A DNA stretch of 42,464 bases. Origin: CAYOXX01 sp964408025. GTDB lineage: Bacteria; Acidobacteriota; DATKUA01. Made by a program: the position numbers and the translations under genes. Location: assembly GCA_964408025.1 (NCBI GenBank), contig CAYOXX010000023.1, positions 1 to 42,464 of the forward strand, written 5' to 3'. Numbering within the stretch: the stretch's first letter is position 1; every line of letters starts with the position of its first letter. Below, in pieces: positions 9,313 through 18,635 of this stretch. The notes beneath the pieces are model-generated. The model saw only the letters and a program-made list of their open reading frames with translations. It was not told the DNA's origin and did no database searches.

Positions 9313-9744
9313 CTATTCGACGGCCGGGAATAGCGGCAACGATCCCAGCAGCCAGCGGCCGTTGCGGCGAAGCAGCTCGGCGACGCTCTCCCACTCTGCG
9401 CCTTCTTTAATCACCAGGCAGCGCATGGTAGCGCGCCCGTCCGTCAGTGTCGCCGAGCGGAAGAACAGCTCGGCGCCCGCCAGCCTGCTCTCCATAGCCT
9501 CGCCCAGCTCGGCCAGCGTGGCGCGGTAGCGCTCTTCGTCGCTATCCCTCAGTGCCAGCAGCATCGCCTTGGTCTGGTTCTCCGGCGCGACCCGCTCCAG
9601 TGCGCTCTCGACATCGCCCTGCTGCGCAGCCCGGAACGCCTCACGCAGGGCGGCGCGAGCCGCCGCCTCGTCGCCTGAGACGCAGGAGAAGAGCAGTAGC
9701 GTGGCGGTCGTGACGGCCGCCAGCAGGTGGCGGGTCCGCATCAT
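9313..9744 (-). CDS. Small lipoprotein of unknown function
   Basis: This 143-residue protein has an N-terminal lipoprotein signal (ATLLLFSC, Cys at about residue 21). The remainder is mainly helical and then beta: an ALREAFRAAQQGDVESALERV-like start, and a last part with VIKEGAEWESVAELLRRNGRWLLGSLP. That pattern resembles small NTF2-like or DUF4878-like lipoproteins, but I cannot place it firmly. Its ATG overlaps the TGA of the upstream gene by four bases (ATGA at 9741-9744), so the two are translationally coupled. Confidence 0.65.
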   Translation of the reverse strand: MMRTRHLLAAVTTATLLLFSCVSGDEAAARAALREAFRAAQQGDVESALERVAPENQTKAMLLALRDSDEERYRATLAELGEAMESRLAGAELFFRSATLTDGRATMRCLVIKEGAEWESVAELLRRNGRWLLGSLPLFPAVE

Positions 9745-10760
9745 CGCTCCTCGCCCGGATCCTCTCCCGCCTCCGCTTCGTTTTCCGACGGAGAGAAGAG
9801 CCCGGCGACCCACTCGCGTGAATATTCCCCCCTGAAGATCGCCAGGCGGCCCCTTTGGCTTCCCTCTAGCTCGAGGAGGAACTCGGTCACCGCTGCGCCG
9901 GCAAGCTCCGGGCCCATCGCTCGCTCCCGCGGCAGGTAACGCCCCATCTCGCGGCGGCTGATCTCGAAGCTCTCGACCGCCTCCTCGGCGTCGCGTTCCT
10001 GCTCGAAGCGCATGACGCAGAGCACCCTCAGCTCCTCGTCGGCGGTCAGCGAGATGACGCAGTCGTCGAACGGCGCCAGCCAGTCGAGCAGAGAGCGCGA
10101 CTCTTCGCTGTGGCGCAGCGCCATCCAGCCCGGCACCCGTTTGTCTGCCGTGGCCAGCAGACCGCCCATCGCGCCGCCGGCGCTTATTCCTGCCTGTCGG
10201 CCCGCTCGGACGTCGAAGTAGTCCTCGAGTAGCTCTAGCGATGTGCTGAGGACGACGTAGCCGCTGCTGGGCACGGCGACAAAAGCCGTGCCCTCGAGCG
10301 GCCGGCCGCCGGTGGGCAACCGGCCACGGTAGCGGTGGACCACCGTGCCCTCCAGCTCGAAGGTCTCGCGTGCAGCCGCCGACAGCCACATTTCTACGGT
10401 CTCCGGGTCGACATCGGCGCGCAGAACGACGATCAGCGGCAGCGAGCGCAGCGGATTCGGGTGGGCGCGGCTCTCGAAGGCCACGGCGAAGGCCAGCTCG
10501 TGGAAGTCACGCAGGTTCACGCCGCTGCCCTGCAGCATCAGGTCGAAGACGGCGAGGCGAGCGAGCGCGTAGCGGCCGAACTCTGAGTCGAGTACCTCCT
10601 CGATATTTAGGAAGCCGACGGCCAGGTACTCGCCGTCGGGCAGCGTGGTGAGCAGCTCCGGTATCTCGCCGCCGGGCTCGATCGGGCTCTCGATCCCTCC
10701 ACCGCAGAAAACACTAGCAACTGCCGCAATGGAAAGAATGAACAACAGGGCCTGTCGCAC
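9741..10760 (-). CDS. Predicted lipoprotein, DUF3352-like, unknown function
   Basis: This 339-residue protein starts at GTG 10760 with GAGGAGGT just upstream. A lipoprotein-type signal (LSIAAVASVFC, Cys at about 19) opens it. The body repeats a pattern typical of large secreted bacterial proteins that begin with a statement such as DGEYLAVGFLNIEEVLDSEFG and continue with VVLRADVDPETVEMWL and SGYVVLSTSLELLEDYF. This is reminiscent of DUF3352-type proteins, a weak call. It is the first gene of a two-gene lipoprotein operon with the 9313-9744 gene. No catalytic motif is visible. Confidence 0.6.
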   Translation of the reverse strand: MRQALLFILSIAAVASVFCGGGIESPIEPGGEIPELLTTLPDGEYLAVGFLNIEEVLDSEFGRYALARLAVFDLMLQGSGVNLRDFHELAFAVAFESRAHPNPLRSLPLIVVLRADVDPETVEMWLSAAARETFELEGTVVHRYRGRLPTGGRPLEGTAFVAVPSSGYVVLSTSLELLEDYFDVRAGRQAGISAGGAMGGLLATADKRVPGWMALRHSEESRSLLDWLAPFDDCVISLTADEELRVLCVMRFEQERDAEEAVESFEISRREMGRYLPRERAMGPELAGAAVTEFLLELEGSQRGRLAIFRGEYSREWVAGLFSPSENEAEAGEDPGEER

Positions 10761-10783
10761 GGTGACCTCCTCTGGCAGGCCGA

Positions 10784-10792
10784 AGTATAGCA
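10784..10792 (-). promoter_or_regulatory. Extended -10 promoter of the lipoprotein operon
   Basis: TGCTATACT on the minus strand (TATACT at 10789-10784) is identical to the element in front of hrcA and the ferritin-like gene. The start should lie near 10777, giving a 17-base leader that carries GAGGAGGT before GTG 10760. I see no -35 match at the expected place. Confidence 0.5.
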
Positions 10793-10904
10793 GCTACGCC
10801 CGGTGTCCTCCGCCCGAGGCGGGGGAATCCTGACTTCTCTCTTGATATATTCTTTTTTCTCTGTGCTCGCTTTCGCCAAGGTTTTAACGGGCTTGCCTGA
10901 CGAA

Positions 10905-10951
10905 GTCCGCCACGGCGGACGAAGGCGGGTCTCTGAGGTTCGAAAAACCTC
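10905..10951. repeat. Two short hairpins, REP-like, downstream of smpB
   Basis: GTCCGCC-AC-GGCGGAC (10905-10920) is a perfect inverted repeat and GAGGTT-CGAAA-AACCTC (10935-10951) is a second. A related TCCGCC-TT-GGCGGA palindrome occurs at 36939-36952, and both places also contain CGGGCTTGCC. The hairpins lie 16 bases beyond the smpB stop and could end its transcription, though no T-run follows. They may equally be copies of a dispersed REP-like element. Confidence 0.4.
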
Positions 10952-10966
10952 TACTTTATCTACGGT

Positions 10967-11440
10967 TCAGCGCCAGCCCTTCATGGCGCGCTCGGCCTCG
11001 CGGTCCTGCTCCTTACGGCGCTTGGTCTCCCGCTTGTCGTAGAGGCGCTTGCCCTTGGCGAGGCCTATCTCGAGCTTGATGCGCGAGCTCTTCAGGTAAA
11101 AGCGCAGGGGAGCGATGGTGAAGCCGCGCTGGCTGACGGCGCCGATCAGCTTGTTGATCTCCCGCCTGTGCAGCAGCAGGCGACGTGGGCGGGTCGGCTC
11201 GTGGTTGCTGGCGGTGCCGTGGTGGTAGGGGCTGATGTGGCAGTCGAGCAGCCAGAGCTCGCCGTCGCGCGGCCGGCAGTAGCTCTCCTTGAGGTTGGCG
11301 CGGCCCTCGCGCAGGCTCTTGACCTCGGTGCCGAGTAGCGAAACGCCGGCTTCGAAGCGCTCCGAGATGTGATAATTATGGAACGCTTTACGGTTAGTCG
11401 CCAGCACGCGGCCGCCCGGGCCGCCCTTTTTCTTGCCCAT
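10967..11440 (-). CDS. smpB: SsrA-binding protein SmpB
   Basis: SmpB binds tmRNA and brings it to stalled ribosomes for trans-translation. The 157-residue product has the full family pattern: ATNRKAFHNYHISERFEAGV, LLGTEVKSLREGRANLKES, the SPYHHGTASNHEPTRPRRLLLH segment (broken here by a short insertion-free run), LKSSRIKLEIGLAKGKRLYDKR and a basic tail. The C-terminus ends in MKGWR, keeping the tail Trp that contacts the decoding centre. I chose ATG 11440 because MGKKKGGPG is the normal N-terminus and because the predicted promoter start is at 11462, which excludes the longer frame. No ssrA gene is visible nearby. Confidence 0.96.
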   Translation of the reverse strand: MGKKKGGPGGRVLATNRKAFHNYHISERFEAGVSLLGTEVKSLREGRANLKESYCRPRDGELWLLDCHISPYHHGTASNHEPTRPRRLLLHRREINKLIGAVSQRGFTIAPLRFYLKSSRIKLEIGLAKGKRLYDKRETKRRKEQDREAERAMKGWR

Positions 11441-11468
11441 CGGTTCAGTCGCCGAGGAAAAGGCAATC

Positions 11469-11497
11469 AGTGTAGCGCCGAGCACTACTCAAGGCAA
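11469..11497 (-). promoter_or_regulatory. Promoter of smpB
   Basis: On the minus strand TTGCCT (11497-11492) is followed after exactly 17 bases by TACACT (11474-11469). The predicted start near 11462 leaves a 22-base leader before ATG 11440 with no clear Shine-Dalgarno sequence. It diverges from the folK promoter 20 bases away. Confidence 0.55.
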
Positions 11498-11516
11498 CCG
11501 CACCTGCCGACGGAAG

Positions 11517-11545
11517 TTGTCGCAAGCCCAGGCGAAACGTATACT
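11517..11545 (+). promoter_or_regulatory. Promoter of folK
   Basis: TTGTCG (11517-11522) and TATACT (11540-11545) are separated by exactly 17 bases. The expected transcription start falls on the A of ATG 11552, so folK mRNA would be leaderless. No ribosome-binding site lies upstream of that ATG. Confidence 0.6.
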
Positions 11546-11551
11546 CGCTCT

Positions 11552-12067
11552 ATGTCCGCACAGACTGGGCAGAATAGTGTGGCCTGGATCGGCCTTGGCT
11601 CGAACCGTGGTGATAGTAGCGCGTTGCTGCGCTTGGCCGCCGGGTCGCTGCTGTGCTTGCCGGGAAGCGAACTCGTCGCTGCCTCACATCTGTATCGAAC
11701 CGCACCAGTAGGTGAGGGATTTAGTGGAGATTTTTTTAATGCCGTCCTAGGCCTGCGCACGAGGCTCAGCCCCGGCGAGCTACTCGCCCGCTGCCAGCGG
11801 ATCGAGGCCGAGCTGGGGCGCGACCGTGAAACCGGCCCGGACCGCACCGCCGACCTGGACATACTGCTCTTCGGCGATCTGGTCGTCAGCGAACCGGGCC
11901 TGGAAATCCCGCATCCACGTTTGGCGGAGAGGCGCTTCGTGCTGGAGCCTCTGGCCGAGGTCGCTCCCGAACAGATCCATCCCGTCAGCGGTAAAACTAT
12001 CGGCGAGCTACTGTCGTCTCTTGAAGAAAAGCAGCGAACGGAGCGCCTTGAGGCCAAGCTACTTTAG
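11552..12067 (+). CDS. folK: 2-amino-4-hydroxy-6-hydroxymethyldihydropteridine pyrophosphokinase
   Basis: FolK (HPPK) transfers pyrophosphate from ATP to 6-hydroxymethyl-7,8-dihydropterin in folate synthesis. The 171-residue protein has the N-terminal WIGLGSNRGD motif, SHLYRTAPVG, the FFNAVLGL strand, CQRIEAELGR and the signature around GPDRTADLDILLFGD, where the two Asp residues bind magnesium. HPRLAERRFVLEPLAEVAP completes the family pattern. ATG 11552 fits the promoter and the homologous start. The other folate genes are not adjacent. Its end overlaps the end of convergent hutI by nine bases. Confidence 0.95.
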   Translation: MSAQTGQNSVAWIGLGSNRGDSSALLRLAAGSLLCLPGSELVAASHLYRTAPVGEGFSGDFFNAVLGLRTRLSPGELLARCQRIEAELGRDRETGPDRTADLDILLFGDLVVSEPGLEIPHPRLAERRFVLEPLAEVAPEQIHPVSGKTIGELLSSLEEKQRTERLEAKLL

Positions 12068-13351
12068 TAACTCCCGACCATCCCGCTTCTGCCAGGCGAT
12101 CCGCCCGCCCTTGACCACCGTGCGCACAGGATTTACGCCCCAGTGGTAGACGAGGTGGAAGTGGCTCGGCGCGTCCAGCACTACCGCGTCTGCCATCTTG
12201 CCCGGCTCGAGGCTGCCGATGCTGTCGCCGCGCCGCAGGGCGCAGGCGGCGTTTAGGGTGTGGGCCACGATCGCCTCGGCGACGCTCATCTTCATTTTCA
12301 GGCAGGCGAGCGTGATCGTCATCGGCACCGACTCGCAGTGGCTGCTGCCGGGATTGAAGTCGGTAGCCAGGGCCACCGGCAGGCCGGCCTCGATCATCCT
12401 GCGGACCGGGGCGTAGTCGCTCATCATAAGGAAAAACGCTGTCCCGGGCAGCAGCACAGCTATCGTGCCGCTCTCGACCATTCTCTCGATGCCGCGGTCG
12501 GAGATTTTCAGCAGGTGCTCGGCGCTGACCGCCCCCATCTCGGCCGCCAGCTCGGCGCCGCCCAGTGGGGTCAACTCGTCGGCGTGTACGCGCAGGCCCA
12601 TGCCGGCGTCGCGGGCGGCGGCCAGTATCAAGCGCGACTCCTCGATGCTGAAGATACCGGTCTCGGTGAAGACGTCGCAGAACTCCGCCAGCCCGGCTTC
12701 GGCGACGGCCGGGATCATCTCCCCGGCCACCAGGTGCGCGAACTCGAGGCTGCCGTCGTCGCGCGCGCGGTATTCGGGCGGCACCTCGTGGGCACCGAGG
12801 AAGGTGGGGACGATGGTCAGTGGGTGCTCGGCGGCCAGGCGGCGGATGGCCCGCAGCATCTTCAGCTCCGTCTCCAGCTCGAGGCCGTAGCCGCTCTTGA
12901 TCTCCACGGTCGTGGTGCCGTGCTCGAGCATGCTGTCCAGGCGGGCGAGTCCCGAGGCAACCAGCTCGTCCTCGCTCGCCTCGCGGGTGGCGCGCACCGT
13001 GCGCAGGATGCCGCCGCCGGCCCTGGCGATCTCGGCGTAGCTCTCGCCGCGCAGGCGGCGGTCGAACTCGTCGGACCTGTCTCCGGCAAATACGGTGTGG
13101 GTGTGGGGATCGACGAAGCCGGGCAGGATCGTGCCCTCGCTGGCGTCGACGACCTCGGCCCCGGGCGTCAGCTCGACGCGGGAGTCCGCCTCGGCGCAGG
13201 GGCCGACGAAGACGATTCGGCCCTCGTGGGCCGCCAGGCAGCCTGCGGGAACGATTTCCAGCTCGCCCTGCTCGGCGCCCTTCTTGGGTTCGGTGCCGCG
13301 CGCAGTCGCCAGCTCGGCGGCGCCGGTGATGAGAAGATCGGCCTTGATCAT
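12059..13351 (-). CDS. hutI: Imidazolonepropionase HutI
   Basis: HutI hydrolyses 4-imidazolone-5-propanoate to N-formimino-L-glutamate in histidine degradation. The 430-residue amidohydrolase has PGFVDPHTHTVFAGDRSDEF with the metal ligands HTH at about 83-85, EIKSGYGLELETELKMLRAI, a TFLGAHEVPPEYR segment, a VHADE motif and ALATDFNPGSS with the catalytic Asp. These are specific to HutI rather than general amidohydrolases. No hutH, hutU or hutG is in the window, so it stands alone. A TAGAAT box (13407-13402, minus strand) may be its -10. Confidence 0.95.
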   Translation of the reverse strand: MIKADLLITGAAELATARGTEPKKGAEQGELEIVPAGCLAAHEGRIVFVGPCAEADSRVELTPGAEVVDASEGTILPGFVDPHTHTVFAGDRSDEFDRRLRGESYAEIARAGGGILRTVRATREASEDELVASGLARLDSMLEHGTTTVEIKSGYGLELETELKMLRAIRRLAAEHPLTIVPTFLGAHEVPPEYRARDDGSLEFAHLVAGEMIPAVAEAGLAEFCDVFTETGIFSIEESRLILAAARDAGMGLRVHADELTPLGGAELAAEMGAVSAEHLLKISDRGIERMVESGTIAVLLPGTAFFLMMSDYAPVRRMIEAGLPVALATDFNPGSSHCESVPMTITLACLKMKMSVAEAIVAHTLNAACALRRGDSIGSLEPGKMADAVVLDAPSHFHLVYHWGVNPVRTVVKGGRIAWQKRDGRELLK

Positions 13352-13477
13352 CGTTAACCTTCCTCGGCGTGATACACTTGCCCTCGGACTTGCCGAGTGC
13401 CATTCTAGTAAACAACGCTACGGGCGCAACAGTATATATGGCGACCGGGAATCCGGACGCGCGGGAGGAAAGCTGCC

Positions 13478-14065
13478 GTGACATCGCCGGCGCAAGCGGC
13501 CCCGCTTTCAGCCTCGGCCCAGCGCACCGACAAGCTGCTCGCCGCAGGGCGCGAGGGTGACGACTGGGCCTTCGAGGAGCTGCTGAGGCTGCACCGCGGT
13601 CCCGTCTACCGCCTGGCGCTCGGCATGCTGGGCAAGCCGGAAGCGGCCGCGGACGTCTGCCAGGACGTCTTCCTGCGCTTCTTCCGCACACTGCGACGCC
13701 TGCGCTCCGACCGCGGCATCCGGGCCTGGCTGCGGCGCGTGGCGATCCACCGCTGCTACGACGTGCTACGCGCCCGCCGCCGCCCCGCCGCTGTGGCCGA
13801 ACTGATGCCCGGCTGCATGCAGACCGAGTACGGCATCGAGGTAACCGACTACAGGCAGCTCACCGAGTGGCTGCTGAGCAGCCTCGACATGCTCAGCCCG
13901 AGGCAGCGGGCGGCGCTGGTGCTGACATGCCACCAGGGCTACAGTATCGAGGAGGCGGCCGAGGCGATGGGCTGCCGCCCTGCGACCGTACAGGAGCTGG
14001 TTCATAAAGCGCGCGAGAAGCTGAAAGCCGCGTTCTTCGGCGGTGGCGAGAGGCGGAAGCAATGA
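13478..14065 (+). CDS. ECF-type RNA polymerase sigma factor
   Basis: This 195-residue sigma-70 family protein has region 2 (about 24-95: FEELLRLHRGPVYRLALGML, VCQDVFLRFFRTLRRL, GIRAWLRRVAIHRCYDVL) and region 4 (about 140-190: LSPRQRAALVLTCHQGYS and EEAAEAMGCRPATVQELVHKA). There is no region 1 or 3, so it belongs to the ECF group. The start is GTG 13478 with GGGAGGAAAG upstream. The ATG of the next gene overlaps its stop (ATGA at 14062-14065), which is the usual arrangement with an anti-sigma factor. Its targets are unknown. Confidence 0.92.
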   Translation: MTSPAQAAPLSASAQRTDKLLAAGREGDDWAFEELLRLHRGPVYRLALGMLGKPEAAADVCQDVFLRFFRTLRRLRSDRGIRAWLRRVAIHRCYDVLRARRRPAAVAELMPGCMQTEYGIEVTDYRQLTEWLLSSLDMLSPRQRAALVLTCHQGYSIEEAAEAMGCRPATVQELVHKAREKLKAAFFGGGERRKQ

Positions 14066-14463
14066 ACCGCGAGACCGCCAGGGAGATGCTGCTCGATTAC
14101 CTCAACGGCAACCTCGGGGATGAGGAGCAGGCCGCCGTCGAGAGCGTCCTCGATCAGGACGACGGGCTCCGACTCGAACTCGAGGGGATCAGGCGGGAAG
14201 TAGGCATCCTGCGCGGGTCGATCATCGACCCCATGGAGGATGTGCGCCTGCGACGGATCAGCAGCGGCGTGATGAACGAGCTGCGCCGCCAGCGGGCAGC
14301 GGGCTTCGCCGTTCTGTCCCTGCCTTTGCGCTCCTACCTGCGCGCCGCAATCGTCGTCCTACTGATCTTAATCGGCGTCGTCCTCTTCTTCATCCTCCGC
14401 CCGGCCACGGATGGGGAAACCCCTGAAGAACAGGACGAGATCGCGGCGCCATCGTCGCAGTAA
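14062..14463 (+). CDS. Probable membrane anti-sigma factor
   Basis: This 133-residue protein has a cytoplasmic N-terminal helical part (RETAREMLLDYLNGNLGDEE, then AVESVLDQDDGLRLELEGI), one transmembrane segment at about 93-113 (AAIVVLLILIGVVLFFI) and a short acidic outer tail. The LLDYLNGNLGDEEQAAVE pattern resembles the anti-sigma-domain start of zinc-type factors, but the HxxxCxxC zinc ligands are missing. Coupling to the ECF sigma gene by a four-base overlap makes an anti-sigma role likely. The signal it senses is unknown. Confidence 0.7.
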   Translation: MNRETAREMLLDYLNGNLGDEEQAAVESVLDQDDGLRLELEGIRREVGILRGSIIDPMEDVRLRRISSGVMNELRRQRAAGFAVLSLPLRSYLRAAIVVLLILIGVVLFFILRPATDGETPEEQDEIAAPSSQ

Positions 14464-14986
14464 TAAAGTCCCGCCGTTCCCGTGCACTACGAAGAAGCTG
14501 CCGGTCGATCCCAAATATCTATTGACCGTTTAAACTTCGTTCTGAAAACCGTTGACTGTCGCCGGGATTGTAGTTTCGCAGAAGAGAAGCTGATCAGGAC
14601 ATCCGCCCGCCAGGTTCATTTCGCGTTGCGGCAGCTTTATGCAATAGCCGGTTGTAATGAATTGAATCAAAGATGGTTCTATTTTGCCCTGTGTACACGC
14701 TAGCCGCCGTAGCGACTAGCGGGGTAGGAGTAAGGAGGTAAATCTGAGGATCTGTCTTCAGATGCTTAACAGAACTCGATATTAAATGAAAGCATATTTC
14801 ATGCCAACGTTGGGAATAGGGCTCTGCGGGATCCGGCGGCCGCCGAATTGTCAGGCCATCTCCGGGTTGTGGAGATAACGAGATGTTAGCGGGCCAGCGC
14901 CCGCTACGGCGCGTCTGGTGCATTTTATACTCCCGCCGACCTTAACTGTTGCATCGACGCAACATGTACGAGTTGCGAGCGGCGTG
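14464..14986. other. Non-coding stretch between anti-sigma gene and tatA
   Basis: This stretch of more than 500 bases is visibly richer in A and T than its surroundings and has no convincing gene. It contains several small inverted repeats: CGCTAG...CTAGCG near 14698, ATCTGA...TCAGAT near 14743, ATGAAA...TTTCAT near 14785 and the hairpin at 14887-14906. It may hold an unrecognised small RNA or the scar of a lost gene. I cannot support a specific RNA family. Confidence 0.4.
14887..14906. repeat. Perfect 8-bp stem-loop upstream of tatA
   Basis: TAGCGGGC-CAGC-GCCCGCTA is a perfect inverted repeat with a four-base loop. No T-run follows on either strand at once, though TTTTATAC lies 17 bases further on. 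It may be a terminator for a transcript crossing the preceding stretch. Confidence 0.35.
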
Positions 14987-15016
14987 TTGACGCCTGCGTG
15001 CCCGCCGCAATACAAT
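14987..15016 (+). promoter_or_regulatory. Promoter of tatA
   Basis: TTGACG (14987-14992) and TACAAT (15011-15016) are separated by 18 bases, close to the sigma-70 consensus. The predicted start near 15023 leaves a leader of about 27 bases carrying GAGGGGGG before ATG 15050. An inverted repeat GTTGC-N6-GCAAC lies about 40 bases upstream of the -35. Confidence 0.6.
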
Positions 15017-15049
15017 GCCTCGCCAGGATACCAGCCGAGGGGGGTTGTC

Positions 15050-15352
15050 ATGACCACCGCCGTCAGTCTTTTCGTCACGCTGCTGTGCGGCCCGGCGCTG
15101 TCGCCGGGGGAGGTGTCGCGAGCCCAGTTCGGGTCTCTCGGCTGGGTCGAGATACTCATCATCTTCGGCATCATCATGCTCCTCTTCGGCGCTCGCAAGC
15201 TGCCGGAGATCGGCCGCGGCCTCGGCAAGGCGATCTCCAACTTCAAGCGCAGCGTGCGCGAGGAGCCGCCCAAGCTGGAAGAGGCGGACGAAGACAACGC
15301 GGACGACGAGGACGACGAGGAAGCGAAGCCGAAGAAGTCCAAGGGCGAATAA
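15050..15352 (+). CDS. tatA: Twin-arginine translocase protein TatA/TatE
   Basis: TatA forms the protein-conducting assembly of the Tat system in the inner membrane. The 100-residue product has the core pattern at about 27-65: FGSLGWVEILIIFGIIML, LFGARKLPEIGRGLGKAI and SNFKRS, followed by a highly acidic and lysine-rich tail. The N-terminus has about 26 extra residues, including a second hydrophobic stretch (about 4-17), before the usual start point. ATG 15050 has a good ribosome site and promoter; an internal GTG at 15111 would give a normal-length protein but has badly spaced ribosome binding. tatC is not adjacent. The Tat-exported DUF362 protein in this window is one likely substrate. Confidence 0.9.
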   Translation: MTTAVSLFVTLLCGPALSPGEVSRAQFGSLGWVEILIIFGIIMLLFGARKLPEIGRGLGKAISNFKRSVREEPPKLEEADEDNADDEDDEEAKPKKSKGE

Positions 15353-15433
15353 TTCCTGCCCGCAAGTCTACTCAATCGGTTATCCCAGGCAGCGATCCCC
15401 GATGCAATGTTTCTCCGGCTAGTAGTCCGGGAT

Positions 15434-17008
<1,575 letters not shown>

Positions 17009-17188
17009 CGATTCTCTCTCTCAAGTATTTTCCGGTGCGCCGTTAGCCGCTTCCGGCGGCCGCCGCGCGTTTAATATCAACCGTCCGGGCCGGACGGCAC
17101 TGCCTTTTACTAGTGTGAATCTACATCGTAATCACCGCCCGCATCAAGAGCGTCTGATGGGTGAAGTGTGGGCGTGCGACGAAATCGC

Positions 17189-17863
17189 TTACTCGTCTAG
17201 GCTGAAGGGTTGTAACTTGCCCCGCTCGAGTCGGACGACGCGGTTTGTGATCCGCCGCAGGAGGTCGCGGTCGTGTGAGATGACGACTTTCGCCTGGGCC
17301 ATACCCGCCAGGATCTCCACAATCCGCTCCCTGGCCACGTCGTCGAGGCCGGAGACCGGCTCGTCGAGCAGGAGCACATCCGGCCGCATCGCCAGGACGG
17401 CGGCGAGTGAAACCAGCCGCTTCTCGCCGGCCGAGAGGCGGTAGATCACCCGCTCCTCGAAGCCGGAGAGGCCGACGGCGGCTAGCGTCTCGCCGACTGT
17501 CGCCGCTGCTTCGGCGCGCGACATGCCGAGGTTGAGCGGTCCGAAGGCGATATCCTCGGCCACGGTGGGGCTGAAGAGCTGGTCGTCGGCGTCCTGGAAC
17601 AGGAGACCTACGCGAGCGCGGACCTCCCGGAAATCCGCCTCCGTGCGCCGCGGCCTGCCGAAAACCTCGACCTCCCCGGCGGCGGGCTTAAGGAGCCCCA
17701 CGATCAGGTGCAGCAGTGTGGTCTTGCCGCTGCCGTTGGAACCGACGAGCCCGATCGACTCGCCCTCGCGCAGCTCCAGGTCGAGACCTTCGAGCACCGG
17801 TGGGCCGTGCTGGTAGGCGAAGCTGACGCCCCGCAGCCTGATCGGGTGGTTGCCTACGCCCAT
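17189..17863 (-). CDS. cbiO: ECF transporter ATPase CbiO/NikO
   Basis: This ATP-binding subunit powers an energy-coupling-factor metal importer at the inner face of the membrane. Its 224 residues contain Walker A (GSNGSGKTT), Q-loop (LLFQDADDQLF, typical of CbiO), the ABC signature as LSAGEK rather than LSGGQ, Walker B (VLLLDEP) and the switch His (VVISHDRD). ATG 17863 was chosen because it gives the normal start (IRLRGVSFAYQ soon after); the frame continues upstream only inside cbiQ. It overlaps the end of cbiQ by ten bases and is the last gene of the five-gene operon. Confidence 0.92.
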   Translation of the reverse strand: MGVGNHPIRLRGVSFAYQHGPPVLEGLDLELREGESIGLVGSNGSGKTTLLHLIVGLLKPAAGEVEVFGRPRRTEADFREVRARVGLLFQDADDQLFSPTVAEDIAFGPLNLGMSRAEAAATVGETLAAVGLSGFEERVIYRLSAGEKRLVSLAAVLAMRPDVLLLDEPVSGLDDVARERIVEILAGMAQAKVVISHDRDLLRRITNRVVRLERGKLQPFSLDE

Positions 17864-18603
17864 TCGAGCCACCCCAGCGTCAGCAAGACGGCCAGCGAGA
17901 TAGCCGTGAATACTACGTCGCGGCCGCCCGCGCGGAGGGAGTGCATGACGTGGAAGCGCCCGCGGAAGCCGCGGCATTTCATGGCGGCGACGATCCTGTC
18001 GGAGCGATCGAAGCTGTTGACCAAGAGCATGCCGACCAGGTAGCCGTAGCTGCGGAAGGTGTGGAAGTTGAGGCGGGGCCGGAAGCAGCGGACCTTCATG
18101 GCGCAGATCAGCCGGTCGTACTCGTGGTGGATAACGTCTATGTAGCGGATCGTGAAGAGGAACAGGTGGACCACCTTGTCCGGCAGCCGCAGCCGGTGCA
18201 GGGCATGGCCGAGCCGCACCGGATCGATAGTGCTGAGCAGCACCGTGTAGCCGAGGACGATGACGTTAGCCTTGAGCGCGATGGCGCCGGCGAGGCGAAG
18301 CCCCCGGTCCGTCCAGGCGAGCGGGCCGAGTTGCAGCAGGGGTTCGCCGGGGGTCGACAGGGGCAGAACCAGCAGGAGAACGAGCATGAAAGCGTTCAGG
18401 CCCAGCATCCTGCGCCAGGCGGCGGCGGCCGGCAGGTCGGCTGCGAGGGCCAGGAGTACCGTCAGGGCGAGTCCTGCAGCCAGGACGGTAAAACTACTGC
18501 TGAGAGCGATGAGGACGGAGAATAGTAGGGCAACTACGATGCGCAGGCGGGGATCGAGTCGGCGGACTACCGAGTTACCCTTGAGGAATGTTTCGCAAGA
18601 CAT
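17854..18603 (-). CDS. cbiQ: ECF transporter transmembrane protein CbiQ/NikQ
   Basis: This is the T-component that joins the substrate-binding CbiM to the ATPase. Its 249 residues show the family pattern: LDPRLRIVVALLFSVLIALS at the N-terminus, several hydrophobic helices, DPVRLGHALHRLRLPDKVVH, TIRYIDVIHHEYDRL and two cytoplasmic coupling motifs (AMKVRCFRPR and AMKCRGFRGR). It starts 32 bases after the CbiN-like gene and overlaps cbiO at its end. The neighbour set indicates cobalt or nickel as substrate. Confidence 0.92.
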   Translation of the reverse strand: MSCETFLKGNSVVRRLDPRLRIVVALLFSVLIALSSSFTVLAAGLALTVLLALAADLPAAAAWRRMLGLNAFMLVLLLVLPLSTPGEPLLQLGPLAWTDRGLRLAGAIALKANVIVLGYTVLLSTIDPVRLGHALHRLRLPDKVVHLFLFTIRYIDVIHHEYDRLICAMKVRCFRPRLNFHTFRSYGYLVGMLLVNSFDRSDRIVAAMKCRGFRGRFHVMHSLRAGGRDVVFTAISLAVLLTLGWLEWA

Positions 18604-18635
18604 ATCGCGCTGCGCTCCCGCTCGGGCGGCGGCGG

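Noticed and set aside
10800..10966. tmRNA (ssrA) next to smpB
   Set aside because: There is a GGTTCGAA-like string, but it belongs to the small hairpin at 10935-10951 and neither a tRNA-like acceptor pair nor a tag frame is present.
12260..13357. Plus-strand frame opposite hutI
   Set aside because: hutI has complete active-site motifs on the minus strand; this frame has none.
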